This document shows, in pieces, positions 1 to 7,618 of a stretch of 64,000 bases of DNA. Within the stretch, counting starts at the first letter, position 1; each line of letters begins with the position of its first letter. The position numbers and the translations under genes are program-made. Under the pieces are notes generated by a model. That model worked only from the letters and a program-made list of their open reading frames with translations. It was not told the DNA's origin and did not search any database. The stretch is taken from assembly GCA_009392285.1 (NCBI GenBank), contig VFGU01000013.1, positions 1 through 64,000 on the forward strand. The letters run 5' to 3'. Origin of the DNA: SAR202 cluster bacterium (GTDB lineage: Bacteria; Chloroflexota; Dehalococcoidia; Lucifugimonadales; Lucifugimonadaceae).

Positions 1-417
1 ATCTTTAGTTACCTGATCTTTTGATCCAAATTCAACTAATTTTGCTCCAGCATATGTTAAGCATCTTTCATAATGATATCTTTGCCTAGACTGAATTAAT
101 ATCTCGTCTTTAATTCCTGTTGTGTCAGGCAATTGAACTATTAAATCATCGTTGTCCCCAGCCATAAAAGCCGCAGTAGTTAAAGTAAGTGCTGAACCAG
201 CTCCGGAAGTAATGTAGCATGCTTCTGCACCAAAAAGTTCCGCTAAATAATTTCCTGCCTTTTCTTCGAGTTCGTCCATTGGGACATACATATCTTGTGC
301 GCTTTGCATGGCATCTATAACTTCAGGAGGTTGAGTAGAACCTCCTAGTAAAGTCACGCTTCCAATAGCATTAATAATTGGTTCAATTCCCAGATCAGAA
401 TAAATTTTTTTGCTCAT
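1..417 (-). CDS. SelA-like PLP-dependent enzyme, N-terminal part (3' end outside window)
   Basis: The reverse strand from an ATG at 417 reads an open frame to the window edge (139 codons). The protein starts MSKKIYSDLGIEPIINAIGS, then has GGSTQPPEVIDAM, a DELEEKAGNYLAELFGAEA segment and ITSGAGSALTLTTAA. This is the N-terminal pattern of the SelA/DgaE-like family of fold-type I PLP enzymes (L-seryl-tRNA(Sec) selenium transferase-like, D-glucosaminate-6-phosphate ammonia-lyase-like). These act on amino acids or amino sugars; true SelA is unlikely to be the only option and the PLP lysine lies outside the window. A GGGG-rich stretch about 8 bases before the ATG can serve as ribosome binding site. 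It is divergent from the amidohydrolase at 474, a partner often seen beside this family. Exact substrate unknown. Confidence 0.75.
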   Translation of the reverse strand, partial: MSKKIYSDLGIEPIINAIGSVTLLGGSTQPPEVIDAMQSAQDMYVPMDELEEKAGNYLAELFGAEACYITSGAGSALTLTTAAFMAGDNDDLIVQLPDTTGIKDEILIQSRQRYHYERCLTYAGAKLVEFGSKDQVTKD

Positions 418-473
418 AATAACCCCTAATAAAACAAATTAGTTATATTATTAGTTTAACAATGTGAAAATAA

Positions 474-1739
474 ATGACAATGATTAGTAAAAAAATTATT
501 AAATCTAAAAATATTTCTAATGCATCAACTGACGGATGGTTAAAGGACCACTGCATTTTAATCAAAGATAATTTAATAACAAATATAATGCCTGAGTCGG
601 ATCTACCAAATGACTATTCTCAGAGCCATGAAATAATTGACCTAGGTGATTCATTTGCATTGCCAGGGCTGATTGAAAGCCATGCACATTTTCAATTTTC
701 TGCTACACCTGATGCATATAAAATATATTTTGAGGAAAGTGATTTACAAAAAATGGAAAGGGCTAAAAATAATGCAAAAACTGCTCTTCATTCAGGTGTT
801 ACTACCATAAGAGATTTAGGAGCACCCAACGAATTAATTTTTCCTCTAAAATCTTTAATAGATAATGAAGAAATAGATGGCCCAGAAATCTTTCCAACCG
901 GAACCCCACTTACTATAAAAGATGGCCATTGCTGGTTTTTTGGCACTATTGCCAATAATTCCAAAGAAATATGTTCAATTATTGAAAAGCAACTTAAATT
1001 AGGTGCAACGCATATTAAGATCATGGCCTCTGGAGGGTATTTTACGCCTAGCTCTAACCCTAGAATATCTCAATATTCATTTGAAACTTTAAGGGACGTT
1101 GTAAATTTTTGTAACAATAACGATACATACTTATGTGCACATACACTTTCTAATGAATCTACGAAAAGTTGCATTGATGCAGGCGTCCACAACATTATTC
1201 ATGGAAGATGGTTTGATAAATCTTTAGATAAATCATATAAATTTGAAGAAAATTATTCCAAGAAAATATCAGAAAAAGGGATATTTGTTGACTCAACCAT
1301 TTCTAAGCACTTGTTAGAGTATGAGTCTAAGTTAAAAGGCGAAAAACAACGAAAACCTAATCCGAATGTAATTAAATCTGAACCAACTCTTGAAGAGATC
1401 ATAAATATATTTAGAAGATTAGATCAAGACAATGTGGATATTATAGGAGCATTGGACATGGGAATGTCCCAGGCTTTTTTTGATAAATGCGTTGCTAGTG
1501 CTTGGGCTCACGTGGAATGGCTTGGATTCGATCATTGGAAAGCTATAAGAAGCATAACAAGCCTAAACGCAAAAGCTTTAAAAATTGATAATTACAAAGG
1601 GTCGTTAAAAAAAGATTATGTCGCTGATATTGTATCTTTCTCTAATGACCCAACTCTGAACATTAGAAACTTAAAAACTAACCCTAGTTCAGTAATAAAA
1701 GCTGGTAAGGCTATAAAAATAAATGGTCAAATAATATAG
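474..1739 (+). CDS. Metal-dependent amidohydrolase (imidazolonepropionase-like)
   Basis: A 421-residue cytoplasmic enzyme of the amidohydrolase superfamily. The first metal motif is ESHAHF (His70, His72) after the typical LPGLI turn. A probable carboxylated lysine is in KIMASGG (Lys182). The two later metal histidines are in CAHTLSNE (His223) and IIHGRW (His243), and the catalytic aspartate is in GALDMG (Asp328). A C-terminal small beta domain (KGSLKKDYVADIVSF) closes the fold as in imidazolonepropionase/prolidase-like members. The substrate is probably a cyclic amide or acylated amino compound but cannot be read from sequence. A second ATG lies two codons in; no strong ribosome site is visible. 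Its stop (TAG) is directly followed by the stop of the convergent acetyl-CoA synthetase. It shares the short 418-473 gap with the divergent SelA-like gene. Confidence 0.85.
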   Translation: MTMISKKIIKSKNISNASTDGWLKDHCILIKDNLITNIMPESDLPNDYSQSHEIIDLGDSFALPGLIESHAHFQFSATPDAYKIYFEESDLQKMERAKNNAKTALHSGVTTIRDLGAPNELIFPLKSLIDNEEIDGPEIFPTGTPLTIKDGHCWFFGTIANNSKEICSIIEKQLKLGATHIKIMASGGYFTPSSNPRISQYSFETLRDVVNFCNNNDTYLCAHTLSNESTKSCIDAGVHNIIHGRWFDKSLDKSYKFEENYSKKISEKGIFVDSTISKHLLEYESKLKGEKQRKPNPNVIKSEPTLEEIINIFRRLDQDNVDIIGALDMGMSQAFFDKCVASAWAHVEWLGFDHWKAIRSITSLNAKALKIDNYKGSLKKDYVADIVSFSNDPTLNIRNLKTNPSSVIKAGKAIKINGQII

Positions 1740-3491
1740 TTAATCATCTTCAAGGGTTGAAATATCACCTTCAGGAAGCCCTAATTCTCTGGCTTTAAGC
1801 AATCTTCTCATTATCTTTCCGCTTCTTGTTTTTGGCATTGTTTCTACGTAATCAATATCTCTAGGAGCGACTGCAGCTGAAAGTTTCCCTCTCGAGAACT
1901 TCATTAACTCTAACCTCAGTTCTTTATTCCATTCATAGCCATTATTCAAAGCAACAAACGCCTTTACTACCTCCATAGCTAATTTATCAGGAATGCCGAT
2001 TACTCCTGCTTCTGCCACTGCTTCATGCTCGATTAATGCGCTTTCAACTTCGAAAGGACTGACAAGATGACCTGCAGTATTAATTACATCGTCAGATCTC
2101 CCTTGGAACCAAAAATATCCATCCTCATCCATGAATGCCTCATCCCCTGTTATGTACCAACCTCTTTTAAATCTAGAATTATACCTTTCGTCATTTTTCC
2201 AATAAGCAAAAAATTGAGAAGGCCATCCTGGCTTCACCGCAAGAATTCCTGGCTCATTTGGAGGAAGCCTTTTTAAATCCTTATCAAGTATAGCAAGTTC
2301 AATTCCAGGCATAGGCAACCCCATGCTCCCCGGCCTAATTTGCATAGAAGAAAGATTTGCGCACATTATTGCCCCTGTTTCAGTTTGCCACCAATTATCA
2401 TGGATAGGCATTCCATAATTTTCATTACCCCATACAACTGCCTCAGGGTTTAATGGTTCTCCAACACTCGCAATAAATCTTAAAGATGACAGATCACTCT
2501 TTTTTATTGGAGAATCGCCTGCCTTCATTAGCATTCTTATAGCTGTAGGGGCTGTATACCAAACATTTACGTCATACTTTTCTATAACTGAATACCATTT
2601 AGATGCCGAAAATCCACCTTCATAAATTATTTGAGTAATTCCATTGCTCCAAGGAGCAAACATACCGTATGATGTTCCAGTAACCCATCCAGGATCTGCA
2701 GTACACCAATAAATATCATTCTTTTGGAAATCAAGGGCCCATTTTCCTGTCGCATACTGCTGAACTATAGATTGATGCCTATGCAATGCACCCTTAGGCT
2801 TACCAGTAGTTCCAGAAGTATAATGCATAATTGAATAGTCATATTGTGATGTGTTCTCAATTGATTCAATGGGCTCTGATGATGCCATCAGTTCTTCGTA
2901 AGACAAATCTTCTCCTACCAAAGCATTCTCTTCTCTATTATTTTTATTAACAATTATGATTTTTTCTAAATCAGGTAGATCAGGAAGAATACTTTCTATC
3001 TTTTTTCTTAACTCTGGCTGTGTAACAAGAATTTTTGCGCCTGAATCTAGCATCCTATCTTTTACAGGATCAGGACCAAATGCTGAGAATAAAGGTCCAA
3101 CTATTGCACCTATCTTAAGGCCTCCGAATACAGAAATATAGCATTCAGGCAATCTATCCATAAACACAAAAACTCTGTCTCCTTTATTAACCCCAAGACT
3201 TTTGAGTACATTGGCAAATTTATCAGTATGAACTTTTAAGTCTTTGAATGTATATGTCTCTTCTTCATCATTTTTTCCATTCCATATCATTGCCACATTA
3301 TCACCGGCACCAGAATCTACGTGACTGTCAATACATACATAAGCATTATTGAGTCCGCCTCCAGGCAACCAAGGTATTTCTTCAAACATTTCTTCCCAGA
3401 TAAAATCCTTCTTAAAATCTGAGATATTTTCTATATTTGGTGTTATTTTTGGTTTTCTGTTTCCATCCTTATTTATGTATTCGAAAGCCAT
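1740..3491 (-). CDS. acsA: Acetyl-CoA synthetase, AMP-forming (AcsA type)
   Basis: A 583-residue ANL-superfamily ligase that activates acetate (or a short acyl acid) with ATP and CoA. The AMP-binding P-loop YTSGTTGKPKG is at 224-234, WWQTETG (A5 motif) at 367-373, YITGDEA and GRSDDVI hinge motifs follow, and the C-terminal PKTRSGKIMRR carries the acetylatable catalytic lysine near 559. Length and the DGNRKPKITPN-like start fit the Bacillus AcsA branch (about 572 residues) rather than the 650-residue Acs. An RWGWQ-like CoA region is less clear, so propionate or another short acid is possible. It stands alone on the reverse strand, divergent from rplI. The ATG is preceded by AGGGGAAAAGT, a good ribosome site. 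Confidence 0.9.
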   Translation of the reverse strand: MAFEYINKDGNRKPKITPNIENISDFKKDFIWEEMFEEIPWLPGGGLNNAYVCIDSHVDSGAGDNVAMIWNGKNDEEETYTFKDLKVHTDKFANVLKSLGVNKGDRVFVFMDRLPECYISVFGGLKIGAIVGPLFSAFGPDPVKDRMLDSGAKILVTQPELRKKIESILPDLPDLEKIIIVNKNNREENALVGEDLSYEELMASSEPIESIENTSQYDYSIMHYTSGTTGKPKGALHRHQSIVQQYATGKWALDFQKNDIYWCTADPGWVTGTSYGMFAPWSNGITQIIYEGGFSASKWYSVIEKYDVNVWYTAPTAIRMLMKAGDSPIKKSDLSSLRFIASVGEPLNPEAVVWGNENYGMPIHDNWWQTETGAIMCANLSSMQIRPGSMGLPMPGIELAILDKDLKRLPPNEPGILAVKPGWPSQFFAYWKNDERYNSRFKRGWYITGDEAFMDEDGYFWFQGRSDDVINTAGHLVSPFEVESALIEHEAVAEAGVIGIPDKLAMEVVKAFVALNNGYEWNKELRLELMKFSRGKLSAAVAPRDIDYVETMPKTRSGKIMRRLLKARELGLPEGDISTLEDD

Positions 3492-3550
3492 ACTTTTCCC
3501 CTAATCTACTAATAGCCATTTAAGTTTTTCCATAACTGATATAAGATAAT

Positions 3551-3579
3551 TTAACCAATTATTTAGAACATGATATAAA
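3551..3579 (+). promoter_or_regulatory. Candidate sigma-70 type promoter for rplI-dnaB
   Basis: TTAACC (3551-3556) and TATAAA (3574-3579) are separated by exactly 17 bases. This would place the transcript start near 3586, about 50 bases before the rplI ATG, in the 143-base divergent gap between acsA and rplI. The match is by eye only, and AT-rich DNA gives chance matches. Confidence 0.35.
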
Positions 3580-3634
3580 TATTATTCTAATAAAATCGTG
3601 TTAAGTTGAAAAATCGATAGAAATATATTGAAAA

Positions 3635-4258
3635 ATGAAAGTTTTATTTTTAAAAGATAACCTACCAACAGCAATGGCTGGTGAGATAAAAGAGGTAAAA
3701 TCAGGATTTGCAAGGAATTTTTTAATTCCTCAAGGTATAGCTGAAAGGGCCAATAAGTCATCAGTGGCTAGGGTAGAGAAGTTAAGAAAGCAAGCTGAGA
3801 TAAGGCGTGCAGATATGAAAACTAAATGGCAAAGTGTTTCGGAACTGATTAATGATATGAAATTAGAGATTGTGGCCCAAACTGGACCGACTGGCAAACT
3901 TTTCGGATCTGTTACAAATTCCCAAATTGCTAGTTCCCTAGAAGAGAATTTAGATGGGGTTACTATAGATAGGAGATCAATAAGGATATCGGAACCAATA
4001 AAAATGATTGGAAATTATGAAGTTCCAATTAAATTATTTGAAGGAGTTGAGGCTCAAGTAAAAATTCAAGTTAAATCAGATGGAAATGTTGAGTTTGCTG
4101 AAGAACTTTTGGAAATTAGTGAAGGCAAGAGTGAAGAATCTCCTGAAGAATCTCCTGAAGTAGAAAACTTACAAGAAGAAAACACTAATGATTCAGACGT
4201 TGAGTCAGAAGAAAATAAAGAAAGCGCCCCAGAAGAAAAAATAAGTAAAGAAGAGTAA
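3635..4258 (+). CDS. rplI: 50S ribosomal protein L9 with acidic C-terminal extension
   Basis: A component of the large ribosomal subunit that binds 23S rRNA. The N-terminal L9 domain is unmistakable: MKVLFLKDNLPTAMAGEIKE, then VKSGFARNFLIPQGIAERA, the L9 signature. A linking helix (about 45-80) and a C-terminal domain with TGPTGKLFGSVT follow to about residue 150. L9 is usually about 148 residues; this one has 207 because of a tail from about 153 that is almost only Glu, Ser, Asn and Lys (EGKSEESPEESPEVE and on). The tail is open, in frame, and ends one base before the dnaB start, so it looks real and not a frameshift. It heads an operon with dnaB and the helicase-loader genes, a placement of rplI next to dnaB common in bacteria. 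Confidence 0.95.
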   Translation: MKVLFLKDNLPTAMAGEIKEVKSGFARNFLIPQGIAERANKSSVARVEKLRKQAEIRRADMKTKWQSVSELINDMKLEIVAQTGPTGKLFGSVTNSQIASSLEENLDGVTIDRRSIRISEPIKMIGNYEVPIKLFEGVEAQVKIQVKSDGNVEFAEELLEISEGKSEESPEESPEVENLQEENTNDSDVESEENKESAPEEKISKEE

Positions 4259-4259
4259 A

Positions 4260-5621
4260 TTGCTAGGTGAAAAATTACCACCTCATGACCTTGCTGCAGA
4301 GACCGCAGTAATTGGTTCTATAATTTTAGATGGTGACTCTCTGGTTAAAATCTCAGGTTTCTTATCGCCTTCTGATTTTTTCAATAAAGCTCATTCTGTT
4401 TGCTACCAATCTTGCATAGACATGCTTGATAAAGGTATTGCAATAGATGAAAAAACTCTAGGTGATTTTCTTGAAACTAGTGACAGTCTAAATGAAATAG
4501 AAGGGGGCAGATCTTATTTAACTTATTTAGTTTCTCAGACACCAACATATATGCACATTGAGTTCTATGCTAGAACTGTCCACAGGACAGCTACTCACAG
4601 AAGGCTCATTACTGCTGCATCTGACATAGCCAATCTAGGATATGAAAATTCTCAAGATGTAGATCAAGCACTAAATCAGGCTGAAGATATACTTTATGGC
4701 ATTAGATCAACCCATGATTCCAGAGATTTCGTTGATATAAGCGTGCCTCTAGATAGTTGGTTAACTTTTGATGATGAAAATGACAGTGATATCGCGCCAA
4801 TCCCTTCTGGCTTCCCTGATTTAGATAACTTGCTGGGAGGATTAAATAGATCAGACATGATTGTCCTTGCAGCTAGGCCAAGTATTGGAAAAAGTACACT
4901 CGGGCTAAACATAGCTAGAAATGTTGCAGGAGGAGGCCATAAAGTTGCTATTTTTAGCCTTGAAATGGGAAGAGACCAGATTGCGATGAGACTACTATCA
5001 TCAGAAGCACTAATTGAAACAAACCGAATAAGGCAAAGATTCACAACAGATACCGAAGATGGAAGAATTTTAGAGGCAATTGGTAGACTCTCAGACCTTG
5101 ATATATCGATCGATGATACTCCTTTCCAAACTGTTACAGAAATGAGAGCAAAAGCGAAGAGGCTTCAAAAGGAACGAGGCTTAGATTTTATAGTAGTTGA
5201 CTACATGCAGTTAATCTATGGCGGAAGGAATATGAGCGACAACAATAGGGCTCAAGAAGTGAGTAAGATATCTAGAGCATTAAAGGGCATGGCGAGAGAC
5301 TTAAATGTGCCAGTAATAGCGATTTCTCAATTAAGCAGGTCTATTGAGCAAAGACAAAGTCATAGGCCAGTTTTATCAGACTTAAGAGAAAGCGGAAGCA
5401 TTGAGCAAGATGCTGACATCGTTGCATTTATACACCGAGAAGAAAAATATATTACGGAAGAAGAATGGCTTAGGTCTAGATCTGCAGGAGAGGCATATCC
5501 TAGAGGCATTTCAGAACTAATTATTGCGAAACACAGAAATGGCCCAATAGGCAATATAGACCTAGTTGTTCAAGATCAATATGCAAGATTTAGGTCAATA
5601 AAAAAACAATCCGCTAATTAA
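4260..5621 (+). CDS. dnaB: Replicative DNA helicase DnaB
   Basis: Ring helicase that unwinds DNA at the replication fork, 453 residues. The N-terminal DnaB domain (PPHDLAAETAVIGSI, 7-21) is followed by the RecA-like domain with Walker A ARPSIGKS at 205-212, FSLEMGRDQIAMRLL (232-246), Walker B FIVVDYMQL (310-318), and the DnaB-type SQLSRSIEQR and LSDLRESGSIEQDAD motifs. The start is TTG at 4260, one base after the rplI stop. It is chosen because it places the conserved PPHDLAAE block at the usual distance from the N-terminus, and no upstream ATG is possible without entering rplI. Walker A has Ile-Gly-Lys-Ser in place of the common Met-Gly-Lys-Thr. Cotranscribed with rplI and two downstream primosome-like genes. 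Confidence 0.95.
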   Translation: MLGEKLPPHDLAAETAVIGSIILDGDSLVKISGFLSPSDFFNKAHSVCYQSCIDMLDKGIAIDEKTLGDFLETSDSLNEIEGGRSYLTYLVSQTPTYMHIEFYARTVHRTATHRRLITAASDIANLGYENSQDVDQALNQAEDILYGIRSTHDSRDFVDISVPLDSWLTFDDENDSDIAPIPSGFPDLDNLLGGLNRSDMIVLAARPSIGKSTLGLNIARNVAGGGHKVAIFSLEMGRDQIAMRLLSSEALIETNRIRQRFTTDTEDGRILEAIGRLSDLDISIDDTPFQTVTEMRAKAKRLQKERGLDFIVVDYMQLIYGGRNMSDNNRAQEVSKISRALKGMARDLNVPVIAISQLSRSIEQRQSHRPVLSDLRESGSIEQDADIVAFIHREEKYITEEEWLRSRSAGEAYPRGISELIIAKHRNGPIGNIDLVVQDQYARFRSIKKQSAN

Positions 5622-5626
5622 AAATC

Positions 5627-6025
5627 ATGAAACCTATGCAGGGTGAGATGTGGGAACAAGAATATCCGGAGTGGCTTATTATTCTTGACAGATTAAATGA
5701 GGTAACTATTTCTGATGCTGATGATAATTTCATAAAAGATATTGAAAAAGACTACGAATCGATAAATATTGTAGATGAAGCTAAGAAATTCGAGTACTAT
5801 TGGAGTGGTAAAAGAAAACTTAAAACAAATAGAAAAGGAAGTTGGAAACTAGGCTGGAAAAATTGGTTAGACAAAACTAAGAGGCAAAAAGAATATTATG
5901 AAAGAACTAAGCAAGGAACTCCAAAAAATTCAGCGGCAAATAATTACTTCAGGTCAAAAGAATATCTCCAAGAAGTCAGAAGAAAACAAGAAGAAAGAAA
6001 ATCAAGAAGATCAGAAATTGATTAA
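5627..6025 (+). CDS. Small protein with DnaT/DnaD-tail-like aromatic motif, probable primosomal accessory
   Basis: A 132-residue protein, six bases after dnaB and overlapping the helicase loader. I do not recognise a full family. It is predicted soluble and strongly charged, with a basic C-terminal third. Residues 55-81 contain F..YW followed by W...W..WL (Phe55, Tyr58, Trp59, Trp73, Trp77, Trp80). This spacing resembles the C-terminal motif of primosomal and phage replication proteins such as DnaT and DnaD-like or O-like proteins, which helps hand single-stranded DNA and helicase to each other. Here there is no N-terminal winged-helix domain, only an acidic helix (about 1-50). Position between DnaB and a DnaC-like ATPase supports a role in helicase loading. 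This is inference from motif and context. The C-terminal 40 codons overlap the next frame if that gene starts at 5898. Confidence 0.65.
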   Translation: MKPMQGEMWEQEYPEWLIILDRLNEVTISDADDNFIKDIEKDYESINIVDEAKKFEYYWSGKRKLKTNRKGSWKLGWKNWLDKTKRQKEYYERTKQGTPKNSAANNYFRSKEYLQEVRRKQEERKSRRSEID

Positions 6026-6722
6026 TTGCTCTATCTGTGATGATTTACACTGGATATCTCCATTAGATCAGAATATAAATTCTGCAAATTACATTCTTTG
6101 CGAGTGTGTTAAAGATGAGGTTATAAGTCGCCAAAAAGAAAGTATCACCAGCTCTCAAGACCTTGGGGATCTTACTCCATCTATGCTCAAAAGAATGACC
6201 TTTGGGACTTTTAAAACTAACCAAAGAGATTCAAATCTCGCTGAAGCCCTAGAAATATCAAAAGCATATTTTGAAAACCCAGATGGATGGCTACTTTTTA
6301 CAGGCCCAACCGGGGTAGGAAAAACACACCTTTCAGTTGCAATAGCTGAAAAAAGAATCAAATCATTAAAGCCTGTGTACTTTGGTTTTATCCCAAACAT
6401 ACTAGAAAAATTAAGGAATTTTAATAACTACAATAATCAAACTGAAGGATATTTATCTTTTTTAATTGAATGCCCATTCTTGATAATTGATGATTTAGGT
6501 TCGCAAGTTAATAGTAACTGGTCAGAAGAAAAAATATATCAAATCATAGTAAATAGGCACAACAATGGATTACCTACAATTATCACTACACGCGCAAGTG
6601 ATATTAGCGAACAATTAGTATTCAATCCGCAAATCAGTGAAGCTATACAATCAAGGCTCCAAGACACAAAAATGGTAAATGAATTTGCAATCGTTTCTCA
6701 GGATTATAGAAACAGGAAATAA
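5898..6722 (+). CDS. DnaC/IstB-like AAA+ helicase loader
   Basis: An ATPase of the DnaC/DnaI/IstB type, which opens and loads the DnaB ring. Four cysteines, C44-x2-C47 and C68-x-C70, form a zinc-finger pattern typical of the loaders. Walker A is GPTGVGKTH (136-144), Walker B FLIIDDLG (194-201), and sensor I TIITT (227-231). The start is uncertain. The ATG at 5898 gives 274 residues but overlaps the previous gene by 128 bases in another frame. A TTG at 6018 sits inside the previous gene's TTGATTAA stop context, follows an AAGAAGA purine run, and gives 234 residues beginning just before the zinc finger. I keep the longer form because the N-terminal helix (KELSKELQKIQRQI) looks protein-like and loaders bind helicase through that region. 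Operon member of rplI-dnaB. Confidence 0.85.
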   Translation: MKELSKELQKIQRQIITSGQKNISKKSEENKKKENQEDQKLINCSICDDLHWISPLDQNINSANYILCECVKDEVISRQKESITSSQDLGDLTPSMLKRMTFGTFKTNQRDSNLAEALEISKAYFENPDGWLLFTGPTGVGKTHLSVAIAEKRIKSLKPVYFGFIPNILEKLRNFNNYNNQTEGYLSFLIECPFLIIDDLGSQVNSNWSEEKIYQIIVNRHNNGLPTIITTRASDISEQLVFNPQISEAIQSRLQDTKMVNEFAIVSQDYRNRK

Positions 6723-6724
6723 AT

Positions 6725-7618
6725 ATGCGAAATAAATTTTCTAAATTAATACCTAATGTAGATTTAATAAAACTATACTCTGGGACTGTATGGGCAGAAG
6801 GGCCTGCGTGGATAGATAATATATCTTCTCTTGTATGGAGTGATGTCAGAAGCAATAAGATGCTAATTTATGATTCTAAGAAAGAGTCCGTAAGCACATT
6901 TAGAAGCCCTTCAAATTTTAATAATGGAAATTGCCTAGATAATTCACAAAGACTCATTAGTTGCCAACATGAAACTAGGCGCATTGTAAGAGAGGAAGGC
7001 GATGGAAGTTTAACAGTAATTGCTGATAATTTTGAAGGCAAAAAGTTCAACTCGCCTAACGACGTAGTTGTTAAAAGTGACAATTCTATATGGTTTACCG
7101 ATCCTCCATATGGAATATTAACAAATGAAGAAGGAAAGAAATCTGAAAGCGAGATAGGAGGAAATCATGTATACAAAGTAGATGATAATGGCAGAGTTTC
7201 AAAAATTTTAGACAACTTTGACAAGCCTAATGGAATAGTTTTTTCTCCTGATGAAAAATATCTTTACGTGGCAGATAGCGGAGCAGCAGAACCAGGAAAT
7301 ATAAATTTTAATAAGCCCCATCATGTTAAAAGATACGATTTAGACAATAATGGCAATTTAAGTAATGAAATCATTTTTTGCGATATAGAAGAAGGCTTTC
7401 CTGACGGAATGACAACAGATGTTGATGGAAATTTATTTATTTGTGATCCCCATGGCCATAAAATTCATATATATGAAAACTCTGGGGATTTTATTGGGCA
7501 CATAAATATTCCTGAGCGGGTTGCAAATTGTACATTTGGAGGAGAAAATAACTCTTTACTATATATAACTGCATCCACATCTTTATATCTGCTAAAGACA
7601 GGAACAATTGGGCAATGA
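6725..7618 (+). CDS. SMP-30/gluconolactonase family lactonase
   Basis: A 297-residue six-bladed beta-propeller enzyme that hydrolyses sugar lactones with one divalent metal. The metal ligands of the family are present: Glu25 in AEGPAW, Asn112 in FNSPNDVV, Asn169 in KPNGIVFSPD and Asp227 in FPDGMT. No signal peptide is seen, so it should act in the cytoplasm. It starts two bases after the helicase loader and overlaps transketolase by four bases (ATGA), so it is translated with the pentose-phosphate operon. Context suggests hydrolysis of glucono-1,5-lactone or 6-phosphogluconolactone-like substrates that feed Gnd downstream. Length is standard. The enzyme at 26619 is a divergent paralogue. Confidence 0.88.
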   Translation: MRNKFSKLIPNVDLIKLYSGTVWAEGPAWIDNISSLVWSDVRSNKMLIYDSKKESVSTFRSPSNFNNGNCLDNSQRLISCQHETRRIVREEGDGSLTVIADNFEGKKFNSPNDVVVKSDNSIWFTDPPYGILTNEEGKKSESEIGGNHVYKVDDNGRVSKILDNFDKPNGIVFSPDEKYLYVADSGAAEPGNINFNKPHHVKRYDLDNNGNLSNEIIFCDIEEGFPDGMTTDVDGNLFICDPHGHKIHIYENSGDFIGHINIPERVANCTFGGENNSLLYITASTSLYLLKTGTIGQ

